Below, in pieces: positions 50,048-58,388 of a stretch of 64,000 nt of DNA. Source of the DNA: Prevotella sp. (GTDB lineage: Bacteria > Bacteroidota > Bacteroidia > Bacteroidales > Bacteroidaceae); the NCBI GenBank assembly GCA_017470055.1, contig JAFUFD010000074.1, positions 1 to 64,000 on the forward strand, read 5' to 3'. Both the position numbers and the translations under genes were made by a program. Numbering within the stretch: the stretch's first letter is position 1; every line of letters begins with the position of its first letter. A model generated the notes under the pieces. The model saw only the letters and a program-made list of their open reading frames with translations, searched no databases and had not been told where the DNA came from.

Positions 50048-52480
50048 CTAAATATTAGCGATGGACATGATGTTAGCGAAGACACCAGCGGCAGTGACAC
50101 CAGCACCGGCGCCATAGCCTTGTATCTGCATGGGGTACTCTTTGTATCTCTCCGTGGTGAGCAGCACGATATTATTAGAGCCTTCGAGGTTATAGAACGG
50201 ATGGTTGCGGTCGACTTCCTGAAGGGCGACATTCGTCCTGCCCATTTCCATGGTTGCCACGAAACGCCAGCGCTTCCCTTCTGCCTCCAGTTTCTGGCGG
50301 CGTTGCTCGAAGTCTGCGTCCAGTGCGGGCAATTTCTTCCAGAAATCCTCCACGCTACCCTCGAAATAACTGTCGGGAACGAAGAGGTGTTTCTCTACGT
50401 CGACCTGCTCTACTTGGTAACCAGCCTCACGGGTCAGGATGATCAGTTTGCGTATCACATCAGTACCGCTGAGGTCGATACGTGGGTCGGGCTCACTATA
50501 TCCCTGTTCCTTGGCACGTCGTACGGTCTCTGAGAAAGGAACGTCTGCGGCTATCTCATTGAAGATGAAGTTCAGTGTACCGCTCAGTACCGCCTCAATC
50601 TTCAGAATTTTATCACCTGAGTTACGCAGGTCGTTGATGGTGCCTATAATAGGCAATCCCGCACCTACGTTGGTCTCGAAGCGAAACCAGACACCACGGT
50701 TACGTGCGGTCTTCTTCAGTCGTCTATAACTGTCATAGTCGCTGGATGCGGCAATCTTATTCGCTGCAATCACAGAGATATTGTGTTCCAGGAATGTCTG
50801 GTAGAGTGAGGCTATCTCCTTGCTTGCCGTACAGTCGACGAACACGCTGTTGAAGATATTCATGCCGATAACCTCGTCACGTAGGTTCTTGCCCTGTGCT
50901 TCTGGCGCTTTCAGCAGTTCACGGTAATGGGCTAAGTCTATGCCGTCACGGTTGAAGATACCTGCTTTTGAGGAGGCAATACCTACCACATTCAGTTTCA
51001 GTCCCTTGCGTTGCATCAGTTCCTCGTATTGTGAGTGGATCTGCTCTATCAGCATACCGCCTACCGTTCCTACGCCACAGATAAAGAGGTTGAGCACTTT
51101 GTATTCTGAGAGGAAGAAGGAGTCGTGCAGTACGTTCAGTGACTTACGCAGGAACTTTGAGTCGACAACAAAAGAGATATTGGTCTCGGAGGCTCCCTGG
51201 GCACAAGCGATGACGGAGATGCCAGAGCGTCCTAAAGTGCCGAAGAGTTTTCCTGCGATACCGGGTGTATGCTTCATGTTCTCACCTACAATGGCGATGG
51301 TGGCAAGCCCGTTCTCTGCGTGCATGGGGAACATGGCACCTGTCTCTATCTCCTTGGAGAACTCCTCGTTCAATACACGAACCGCCTCGTCGGAGTCCTC
51401 GTCACGGACACCGATAGAAGTGGAGTTCTCGGAAGATGCTTGACTGACCATGAAGACAGAGATGCCGTTCTCCGCCAATGCCGTGAAGATGCGGCGGTTG
51501 ACACCAATGACACCGACCATCGACAGACCTGTTATGGTGATAAGTGTTGTACCGCTGATACTGGAGATACCCTTGATGGGCTTGCGGTCGTCATCTATCT
51601 TGTCTTTGATAATGGTACCAGGGTCTTCGGGATTGAAAGTATTCTTGACCTTGATGGGGATATTCTTCACACAAACGGGATAAATCGTTGGTGGATAGAT
51701 GACCTTCGCACCAAAGTTACAGAGTTCCATCGCCTCTATATACGAGAGTTCATTGATGGTGTATGCTGTCTTGATGACACGCGGGTCAGCAGTCATGAAA
51801 CCGTCGACATCCGTCCATATCTCCAAGACCTCAGCATCCAGTGCCGCAGCGATGATGGCGGCGGTATAGTCGGAGCCACCACGCCCGAGGTTGGTTGTCT
51901 CCTTGGTGTCACGGTCACGACTGATGAAGCCTGGGACGACAGCCACCTGCGGCATCTCCTTGAAAGCCTCACGTACCAGTTGATTGGTCAGTGTTGCGTC
52001 AAGGATGTGCTTGCCGTTCTTCTTCTCGGTACGGATGAAGTCACGGCTGTTCATTCGCTTGCCTCCCTTGATCAGTGTGGCGACGATATTCGAACTCAGA
52101 CGCTCACCATATGAGACAATAGCATCTGAGGTCTTTTCGCTCAGGTCATGGATGAGGAATACTCCATAGTAGATACTCTTCAATTGTTCGAAAAGTTGAT
52201 CTACCTTATTGAATAAGTCTACGCGCTTCTGATTGTCGAGGATGATGGTGTCAATCATCTGATGATGGCGTGTCACCATGGCGTCAAACTCCTCACGCCA
52301 CCGGTCATCCCCTTTAAGGGCGAGTTGAGAGGTCGCTATCAACTTGTCGGTGATGCCGCCTAATGCGCTGACTACTACTACGACAGGTTGCGTCCGAGCC
52401 TCTGTCTCCACAATTTTCTTTAAGTTCAAAATGCTTTTCACGGAACCTACGGACGTTCCGCCGAATTTTAATACTTTCAT
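50048..52480 (-). CDS. thrA: Bifunctional aspartate kinase / homoserine dehydrogenase
   Basis: An 810-residue fusion. Start at 52480 (MKVLKFGGTSVGSVKSI), the normal aspartokinase opening. The kinase domain shows SYGERLSSNIVA, LGRGGSDYTAAIIAAALDAE and WTDVDGFMTADPR; two ACT domains (VGVIGVNRRIFTALAENGIS and AIVGENMKHTPGIAGKLF) occupy about residues 310-460; the dehydrogenase starts near 465 with NLFICGVGTVGGML and has FVDCTASKEIA, AANKIAASSD and VLSGTLNFIFNE. It controls the entry to threonine and methionine and may be feedback regulated. A short open frame lies in its leader. Confidence 0.95.
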   Translation of the reverse strand: MKVLKFGGTSVGSVKSILNLKKIVETEARTQPVVVVVSALGGITDKLIATSQLALKGDDRWREEFDAMVTRHHQMIDTIILDNQKRVDLFNKVDQLFEQLKSIYYGVFLIHDLSEKTSDAIVSYGERLSSNIVATLIKGGKRMNSRDFIRTEKKNGKHILDATLTNQLVREAFKEMPQVAVVPGFISRDRDTKETTNLGRGGSDYTAAIIAAALDAEVLEIWTDVDGFMTADPRVIKTAYTINELSYIEAMELCNFGAKVIYPPTIYPVCVKNIPIKVKNTFNPEDPGTIIKDKIDDDRKPIKGISSISGTTLITITGLSMVGVIGVNRRIFTALAENGISVFMVSQASSENSTSIGVRDEDSDEAVRVLNEEFSKEIETGAMFPMHAENGLATIAIVGENMKHTPGIAGKLFGTLGRSGISVIACAQGASETNISFVVDSKFLRKSLNVLHDSFFLSEYKVLNLFICGVGTVGGMLIEQIHSQYEELMQRKGLKLNVVGIASSKAGIFNRDGIDLAHYRELLKAPEAQGKNLRDEVIGMNIFNSVFVDCTASKEIASLYQTFLEHNISVIAANKIAASSDYDSYRRLKKTARNRGVWFRFETNVGAGLPIIGTINDLRNSGDKILKIEAVLSGTLNFIFNEIAADVPFSETVRRAKEQGYSEPDPRIDLSGTDVIRKLIILTREAGYQVEQVDVEKHLFVPDSYFEGSVEDFWKKLPALDADFEQRRQKLEAEGKRWRFVATMEMGRTNVALQEVDRNHPFYNLEGSNNIVLLTTERYKEYPMQIQGYGAGAGVTAAGVFANIMSIANI

Positions 52481-52493
52481 ATCTCTATGCAAT

Positions 52494-52538
52494 TTATCTT
52501 ACCTGATGGTACCCTTCAACAAGCAGGGCTTCATCCAT
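52494..52538 (-). CDS. Possible 14-residue leader peptide upstream of thrA
   Basis: From ATG at 52538 to TAA at 52494 a 14-codon frame encodes MDEALLVEGYHQVR. It begins almost at the predicted transcription start and ends 13 bases before the thrA ATG. It is not rich in Thr or Ile, so it is not a classical attenuator. The same leader can fold a hairpin (ccatc 52535-52539 with gatgg 52505-52509, inner CCCT/AGGG). Confidence 0.35.
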   Translation of the reverse strand: MDEALLVEGYHQVR

Positions 52539-52546
52539 CGGCGATG

Positions 52547-52577
52547 CAAAGATACGAATAAGTGAGCGAATCGCAAA
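52547..52577 (-). promoter_or_regulatory. Promoter of the thrA operon
   Basis: Minus-strand TATCTTTG (52554-52547) and TTTG (52577-52574), 19 bases apart. Confidence 0.6.
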
Positions 52578-52582
52578 AGAAA

Positions 52583-52604
52583 AGCGAGGAAAATTTTCCT
52601 CGCT
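52583..52604. terminator. Perfect palindrome terminator after the acyl-CoA ligase genes
   Basis: AGCGAGGAAAA (52583-52593) is directly followed by its complement TTTTCCTCGCT (52594-52604); the minus strand continues TTTCTTTT, ending the ligase transcript before the thrA promoter. Confidence 0.8.
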
Positions 52605-52612
52605 CATAGTAA

Positions 52613-54274
52613 TTAGGTATATAGGAATCGTTTGATGCTTCGTTTCGGGGTTTTGGCAAATTCCTCAGTGCGTATCTCGATCTCTGTTATCTTCTCGTAG
52701 GCAGGCAACTGCTCGTTGAGTTGCTGACGGTTCTGCTCCATAATATTCTTGATGTCGTTCTCATTGAAATTCATGTTCTTTGCCTCGTCATAATCAGGAT
52801 AGACAAGTCCCACGAGTTTCGTGTCACGCTGTACAACCACGCTTTCCACCACCATGGTCATGGAGTTCAGTTTATCCTCAATCTCCTCTGGATAGATATT
52901 CTGTCCGTTAGGACCGAGGAGCATGTTCTTCGAACGTCCGTTGATATAGACATTACCGTCGTAGTCCATCGTGCCAAGGTCACCAGTATGATACCAGCCT
53001 TCGTCATCGAGTGTCTCCTTGGTCGCTTCCTCGTTCTTATAGTAGCCCAGCATCACGTTCAGTCCACGGGCAAGGATCTCACCTGGCACATGGGCTGGGT
53101 CTTGGGAGTTGATTTTCACCTCCATGTGGTAGGCAGCCTGTCCGCATGATCCTTGTGCAAAGGTATGCCAGTCACGATAGCAGATAATCGGAGCGCATTC
53201 TGTGGCACCATAGCCCACGGTATAAGGGAACTCTATCTTCTTCAGGAAAGTCTCAACCTCCTGGTTGAAGGCGGCACCTCCGATAATCACCTCGTAGAGT
53301 TCTCCACCAAATGCCTTGACGACCTCGGCACAAATCATTTGACGTACCTTCTTCGAGATGACAGGCATCGACAGCAACAGGCGCATGCGGTTATTCTGTA
53401 TCTTGGGGAATACTTTCTTACGGATAATCTTCTCGATGACCAATGGAACGGCGATGATGATCTTCGGCTTGATCTCCGCAAAAGCCTGTGCGATAATGGC
53501 AGGCGAGGGAATGCGGTTGAGGTAGTAGACATGACAGCCATGCAGGAACTCAAAGATAAACTCGAACGCCATACCGTACATGTGTGCCATCGGCAGGATG
53601 CTGATGACACGGTCGCCAGTATTGATGATCTTACCTAACACATGCTCTGCGAAGTCGTAGTTTGACCACAGGGCGCGATAGGGTACCATCACGCCTTTCG
53701 AAAAGCCAGTCGTGCCACTGGTGTAGTTGATCATGGCAAGTTCCTCACCGTCTTTCTCGATATAGTATTTGACATGCTCCTTACGGAAGAACTTGGGATA
53801 TTTCTTTCCATAGAGTTCATTCAAGTGCTCACGGGCGTAGGTCAACTTATCCGTACGGGAGACCATCAGCGAATAGTCGGGATTGTTGATGATTCCCTCC
53901 AGATGAGGCATCTGCGTAGGGTCTATCTGCGTTACTACATGGTCACCCACAAAGAGCAGTTTTGCATCAGAGTGATTGACGATGTTATGGATCTGGTCAG
54001 CCATGAACTCGTGCAGGATAGGGACGGCAACGGCTCCGTAGGTCAATGTGGCAAGGAAGGCAACCGCCCACTGGCTGGAGTTACGTCCGCAGAGGGCTAT
54101 CTTATCACCTTTCACTACACCGCAATTCTCAAACAGGATGTGTAACTTCTCTATCTTGCGAGCCACATCATGAAACTGTAAGGTGGCTCCCTTGTAGTCT
54201 GTCAGCGCATCCATGTCCCAGTGGTCGATGATGCTCTGCTGTATGGCTTGGTTAAAACTTGGAACGTTTTCCAT
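52613..54274 (-). CDS. Long-chain acyl-CoA ligase, copy 1
   Basis: A 553-residue adenylate-forming enzyme that activates fatty acids with ATP and CoA. Motifs are the P-loop INYTSGTTGFSKGVM near residue 193, VGYGATECAPII (adenine-binding), the YHTGDLGTMDYDGNVYINGRSKNML hinge and the catalytic Lys near the C-terminus (KTPKRSIKRFLY). It is strikingly similar along its whole length to the next gene upstream on the same strand, a tandem paralogue. Substrate range is unknown; a membrane-lipid or scavenging role is likely. Confidence 0.88.
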   Translation of the reverse strand: MENVPSFNQAIQQSIIDHWDMDALTDYKGATLQFHDVARKIEKLHILFENCGVVKGDKIALCGRNSSQWAVAFLATLTYGAVAVPILHEFMADQIHNIVNHSDAKLLFVGDHVVTQIDPTQMPHLEGIINNPDYSLMVSRTDKLTYAREHLNELYGKKYPKFFRKEHVKYYIEKDGEELAMINYTSGTTGFSKGVMVPYRALWSNYDFAEHVLGKIINTGDRVISILPMAHMYGMAFEFIFEFLHGCHVYYLNRIPSPAIIAQAFAEIKPKIIIAVPLVIEKIIRKKVFPKIQNNRMRLLLSMPVISKKVRQMICAEVVKAFGGELYEVIIGGAAFNQEVETFLKKIEFPYTVGYGATECAPIICYRDWHTFAQGSCGQAAYHMEVKINSQDPAHVPGEILARGLNVMLGYYKNEEATKETLDDEGWYHTGDLGTMDYDGNVYINGRSKNMLLGPNGQNIYPEEIEDKLNSMTMVVESVVVQRDTKLVGLVYPDYDEAKNMNFNENDIKNIMEQNRQQLNEQLPAYEKITEIEIRTEEFAKTPKRSIKRFLYT

Positions 54275-54283
54275 ATACTTCGA

Positions 54284-55942
54284 TTATTTATATAAGTAGC
54301 GTTTTATACTTTTTTTAGGGGTCTTCTCAAACTCCTCCTTATGTATCTCTATGGTATGGATACGGCTATAGGGGGGAATCATCTCATTAAGTTGCTGACG
54401 GTTCTGCTCCATCACACCCTGCAGGTCCTCGTCAGAGAATCCCATCTCTTTCACCTCATCCATATCTGGATGTACCAAGGCGACAAGATGCTCGTCACGT
54501 TGTACGACAATGCATTCGCTGACCATTGCCAAGGAGCCAAGTTTGTCCTCAATCTCCTCTGGATAGACATTCTGCCCATTGGCACCTAGTAGCATGTTCT
54601 TCGAGCGTCCACGGATGAAAACATGTCCGTCAGTAGACATCGTACCAAGGTCGCCAGTATGATACCAACCGTCCTCGTCCAGTACCTGACGTGTGGCTTC
54701 CTCGTTCTTATAATAGCCAAGCATCACGTTAGTGCCACGGGTGACAATCTCCCCAGGTATGTTCTGCGGGTCGTTCGACAGAATCCTCACTTCCATATGC
54801 TCCACTGCTGTTCCACATGAACTAGGCTCAAAGTCGTGGTAGTCGCTATAGGTAATCAGCGGAGCACACTCCGTAGTGCCATAGCCAACCGTGACGGGGA
54901 AATCGATGTCTATGAGGAACTTCTCTATCTCCTGATTCAAGGGGGCGCCTCCCACAATGACCTCATACGCCTCACCACCAAAGGCGGCATATACCTCCTT
55001 GCAGATGCGCTCCTTTACCTTCTTTGAGACGACGGGCATCTGCAACAATAGTTTGATGGCGTTACTCTGTATCTGGGGGAATACCCGTTTGCGGATAATC
55101 TTCTCGATAATCAAGGGCACTGCTACTATCAGATGGGGCTTAACTTCCTTGAAAGCCTCCGCAATGATAGCAGGAGAGGGCAGACGAGTCAGGAAGAAAA
55201 GATGATAGCCTGCGCAGAAGGGGAAGAGGAATTCGATAGCCTGTCCGTACATGTGTGCCATCGGCAGGATACTCAGCATCCTGCTGAACTTAGGCATATG
55301 GGGTGCCACCTTCTTCATGCAGAAGTCGACATTTCCCCACAGGGCACGGTATGGCAGCATCACTCCCTTGGAGAATCCCGTAGTGCCACTCGTATAGTTG
55401 AGCATACATAGTTCCTCGGGATCATCGATATACCAGTTAATATGGTCGGCACGGAATGCCATGGGGAATTTCTCTCCAAACAACTGATTCAGATGCTCGC
55501 GGGCATCCATCAGTTTCTCGTTTCGACAGGTATGCAGTGAGAAGTCGGGTAAGTTGAAGATACCTTCCAGATGGGGCATCTCCTTCTCATCAATCATGTT
55601 TACCACGTAATCACCTACGAACAGGAGTCTGGCACCCGAGTGATTGACGATGTTATGGATCTGTTCGCCATTAAACTCATGGAGTATCGGAACAATGATG
55701 GCTCCATAGGTCAGCGTGGCAAGATAGGCGACTGCCCAATGGGCAGAGTTACGCCCGCAGACGGCTATGCGGTCACCTTTCTCGATGCCGGCAGCCTCCA
55801 TCATGATATGCAGTTTCTCTATCTTGCGGGCTACGTCATGATACTGTAACGTGGTGCCTTTATAGTCAGTCAGAGCGTCGAGCAGCCAGTTTTCCTTAAT
55901 CGTCTTAACGATGTAGGAGTTAAAACTTGGTATGTCGTTCAT
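54284..55942 (-). CDS. Long-chain acyl-CoA ligase, copy 2
   Basis: A 552-residue paralogue of the preceding ligase, with LNYTSGTTGFSKGVML, VGYGTTECAPLI, YHTGDLGTMSTDGHVFIRGRSKNMLLG and the KTPKKSIKRYLYK tail. The start at 55942 (MNDIPSFNSYIVK) was chosen because the longer frame reads through the promoter and inverted repeats. It is the first gene of the pair; copy 1 follows after nine bases. A candidate operator with two inverted repeats covers the promoter and the start codon. Confidence 0.88.
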   Translation of the reverse strand: MNDIPSFNSYIVKTIKENWLLDALTDYKGTTLQYHDVARKIEKLHIMMEAAGIEKGDRIAVCGRNSAHWAVAYLATLTYGAIIVPILHEFNGEQIHNIVNHSGARLLFVGDYVVNMIDEKEMPHLEGIFNLPDFSLHTCRNEKLMDAREHLNQLFGEKFPMAFRADHINWYIDDPEELCMLNYTSGTTGFSKGVMLPYRALWGNVDFCMKKVAPHMPKFSRMLSILPMAHMYGQAIEFLFPFCAGYHLFFLTRLPSPAIIAEAFKEVKPHLIVAVPLIIEKIIRKRVFPQIQSNAIKLLLQMPVVSKKVKERICKEVYAAFGGEAYEVIVGGAPLNQEIEKFLIDIDFPVTVGYGTTECAPLITYSDYHDFEPSSCGTAVEHMEVRILSNDPQNIPGEIVTRGTNVMLGYYKNEEATRQVLDEDGWYHTGDLGTMSTDGHVFIRGRSKNMLLGANGQNVYPEEIEDKLGSLAMVSECIVVQRDEHLVALVHPDMDEVKEMGFSDEDLQGVMEQNRQQLNEMIPPYSRIHTIEIHKEEFEKTPKKSIKRYLYK

Positions 55943-56009
55943 TGCACAAATTTCAAAATTTTGTGCAAAGGTAATATCTTTTCTGCACATTTGCAAAAAA
56001 AATGTGCAG
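55942..56009 (-). promoter_or_regulatory. Promoter and two inverted repeats upstream of the acyl-CoA ligase pair
   Basis: Minus-strand -7 box TACCTTTG (55973-55966) and TTTG (55997-55994). One inverted repeat, TTGCACAAA (55942-55950) with TTTGTGCAA (55960-55968), spans start codon and -7 box. A second, CTGCACAT (55983-55990) with ATGTGCAG (56002-56009), encloses the -33 box. The centres are about 41 bp apart. Confidence 0.6.
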
Positions 56010-56066
56010 TATTTTATGTGAATAGATAAAAAAGAAAGAAAAAGAGGAAAAAGGGACAATTCTTGT

Positions 56067-57689
56067 CTATAGTCTGATCACCTCATCACAGAGTTCACTG
56101 ACTGTTGAGCGATGGGTGATAAAGATCATGGTTTTCTCCTGATAGGCAGCGAAGATACGGCGGTATAACTCTTGCTCTGTTTGCTCGTCGAGGCTGCTGC
56201 TGATTTCGTCAAGCAACAGGATGTTGCCAGGACAAAGCAGTCCTCTGGCTATGGCGATGCGCTGTGCCTGTCCCTCACTGAGTCCACTACCTCGTTCTCC
56301 CAGTTCGGTGTCCAGTCCCTGCGGTAATTCCTTGATGAAGTCAGCACAGGCGGTATGCAGTACGGCAAGCAGTTCCTCGTCAGCGGCATCGGGCTTGGCG
56401 AGTTGGAGGTTATAGCGGATGGTACCACTCATCAGACTGTTTCCTTGGGGAACGAAAACGAAATGGCTCCTGGTCTCTGAACTGACAACTTCCTCGCGAA
56501 CCTTATTATATATATAGATGCTACCGTTTATAGGCTGGATGAATCCCAGCAGCAGGCGGAATAGGGTTGTCTTGCCAATGCCCGTCTCTCCCATGATGGA
56601 GGTTTTGCTGCCTACGGGGAAATGATGGGTGAAGTCGTTGACCACCAGTCTGTCACCTTTCGCATAACGGAAAGTGACATGCTCCATGCGGATACCCTCA
56701 GCCATTGTCGAGATGGACTTGTTATGACTGGCAAGTTCCTGGTCGGCATGCTCCAGTTCGCTGAGGCGGTCGATGCTCGCTGTGGCATGGATGATGCCAG
56801 GTACCATGTTCAGCAGTTGTAGTATCGGGTGCTGTATCATACCCACCAGTTGCAGGAAAGAGGTCATCACACCAAAGGTGATGGTGCCGTTGCGTAAGCC
56901 GAAGCCTCCCCAGATAAAGGCAAGCAGATAACCCAGTCCAAAGGCGCATCCCATCACGAGACGGGTGATGACGGTGAAGCGTGTGCGTCGCATCACATTA
57001 CCACGTAAACGCTGCTGCATGCTGTCCAACCGCTCTGTCACCCATTGCTCACTACCTAGGGAGCGCAGCACGGCATTATGCTCCATGGTCTCCTGCACCT
57101 GCATCTGAATCCTGCTCTCATCTTGTCGGATGTCGAGCGTCATCTGTCGTAGTTTTCTGGCGATGAGTTTCCCGAAGATAATGGCGAGAGGCGTGAGCAG
57201 TAGCAATGCCCATGCAAGGCGGGTGTCAAACCATCGCATCAGCAGGAAGGCGCCACAGAGTTGTATCATGGTGACAGCCATCTGGGGTAGGGTGTCTGTC
57301 GTCACCGTACTAACCTGCTCGATATCCTTGGCGAGGCGTGAGGTGACATCTCCTGAGTGGATGGTCTTGTCGCTGAAGAGTTGCCGACGGAACAGGCTGC
57401 TGAAGATGCGGAGCCGCAGGGCGTTGGTCTGGTAGACTCCTGCCGTCGTGGTCATGAAGTAATATACCTGTCGGAGGATGACACCACCGACGACAGTCAT
57501 GACGAGGAATCCCACCATCCATGCCACTTCCTCATCAGAGCCTGTGCGGATGGTCTCGTCGATGAACAGACGACTGAGCCACACCATCAGCAACCCCAGT
57601 CCCACCTGTCCGATGCCGATGATGATGCGTACCGCTGAGTTCCAACGGATGCCACGCATGTTATGCCATAGCCATGCGACGTATCTCAT
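56067..57689 (-). CDS. ABC transporter with fused membrane and ATPase domains (peptide/lipid exporter type)
   Basis: A 540-residue ABC half-transporter of the exporter class. Five to six membrane helices fill residues 15-300. The ATPase has Walker A in SIMGETGIGKTTLFRLLLG near residue 375, a Q loop, the signature LSEGQAQRIAIARG and Walker B LLLDEISSSLDE, with the switch His in FITHR. It starts one base after the pqqD-like stop and ends the four-gene operon, so it most likely exports the product matured by the upstream proteins. No N-terminal C39 peptidase is present. Confidence 0.88.
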   Translation of the reverse strand: MRYVAWLWHNMRGIRWNSAVRIIIGIGQVGLGLLMVWLSRLFIDETIRTGSDEEVAWMVGFLVMTVVGGVILRQVYYFMTTTAGVYQTNALRLRIFSSLFRRQLFSDKTIHSGDVTSRLAKDIEQVSTVTTDTLPQMAVTMIQLCGAFLLMRWFDTRLAWALLLLTPLAIIFGKLIARKLRQMTLDIRQDESRIQMQVQETMEHNAVLRSLGSEQWVTERLDSMQQRLRGNVMRRTRFTVITRLVMGCAFGLGYLLAFIWGGFGLRNGTITFGVMTSFLQLVGMIQHPILQLLNMVPGIIHATASIDRLSELEHADQELASHNKSISTMAEGIRMEHVTFRYAKGDRLVVNDFTHHFPVGSKTSIMGETGIGKTTLFRLLLGFIQPINGSIYIYNKVREEVVSSETRSHFVFVPQGNSLMSGTIRYNLQLAKPDAADEELLAVLHTACADFIKELPQGLDTELGERGSGLSEGQAQRIAIARGLLCPGNILLLDEISSSLDEQTEQELYRRIFAAYQEKTMIFITHRSTVSELCDEVIRL

Positions 57690-57690
57690 C

Positions 57691-57963
57691 TTATTCTGTT
57701 ACTACACCTTCTTTCTGCCATTGTCCGACGATAGCAGAAACGTCTTTCTGGGCAACCTCGTTAGTCACGTCATATTCCTCGCACAGTTTCTCTGTGAGAG
57801 CATCGATGGTGAAGTCACCCATCGCCAGTGCCTGTTTCCACAGCCACGCCGCAGTCTCATTCAGGGCGAGCAGTCTGCCGAAGTTGACGGCTTCCAGTCC
57901 CTCACCTACAATCACGTTCTCGCCACACACCTCGCGTAGCACAAATCCTTTCTTAATATTCAT
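57691..57963 (-). CDS. PqqD-family peptide chaperone (RRE domain)
   Basis: A 90-residue winged-helix protein. The start at 57963 (MNIKKGFVLREVCGENVIVGEG) is chosen because its ATG overlaps the stop of the upstream peptidase gene (ATGA). LLALNETAAWLWKQALAM and TIDALTEKLCEEYDV are the hallmarks of PqqD/RRE domains, which bind leader peptides of ribosomally made modified peptides. No matching precursor gene is seen next to it. Confidence 0.85.
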   Translation of the reverse strand: MNIKKGFVLREVCGENVIVGEGLEAVNFGRLLALNETAAWLWKQALAMGDFTIDALTEKLCEEYDVTNEVAQKDVSAIVGQWQKEGVVTE

Positions 57964-58388
57964 AGTCTCCTGTATATTGCTAATATATATCTTCTGATAG
58001 GGCGCAACCACCACCACGCCTTGACGGCTCGTAGTCGCCACTTGCTATATAAGTCATGCTGCTTGCCATCGGCACTGACCACATGGGTAGCCCATGCCTT
58101 GATGTCGCTGACGGCACACTGCTCTGTCCCGATGATATTTCCATCACCCATCAGCACGACATGGTCGCCCTCGATGCGGATGATGCGGTGCACCACATAG
58201 CGACAGCCGTCGACCCACGCCAATACCACGTCACCAACCTTCGGACTGCCAGGCTTCTGAAGGACGACACTCTCCTTGCCGCCAATGATGAAAGGCAGCA
58301 TGCTGTTTCCCTTGACGGGCAGTGTCACACAGACTCCCTCGTTCACCAGTCGGGTGGCTTCCTCTAATATATGATGGTCACTGATCAT
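57960..58388 (-). CDS. S24/S26-family peptidase, Ser-His type
   Basis: A 142-residue protein. The start at 58388 (MISDHHILEEATRLV) overlaps the upstream stop by ATGA; a longer frame from 58517 lies inside the kinase-like gene and was not used. PVKGNSMLPFI carries the catalytic Ser, and RYVVHRIIRIEGD has His where bacterial signal peptidase I has Lys, as in SipW/SEC11-type enzymes. There is no clear membrane anchor except a basic C-terminus with aromatic residues. It may cut the leader of an exported peptide. Confidence 0.8.
   Translation of the reverse strand: MISDHHILEEATRLVNEGVCVTLPVKGNSMLPFIIGGKESVVLQKPGSPKVGDVVLAWVDGCRYVVHRIIRIEGDHVVLMGDGNIIGTEQCAVSDIKAWATHVVSADGKQHDLYSKWRLRAVKAWWWLRPIRRYILAIYRRL

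Noticed and set aside
52494-52546. Riboswitch upstream of thrA
   Set aside because: The leader is only about 60 bases and shows one small hairpin; no known lysine or SAM aptamer pattern was seen.
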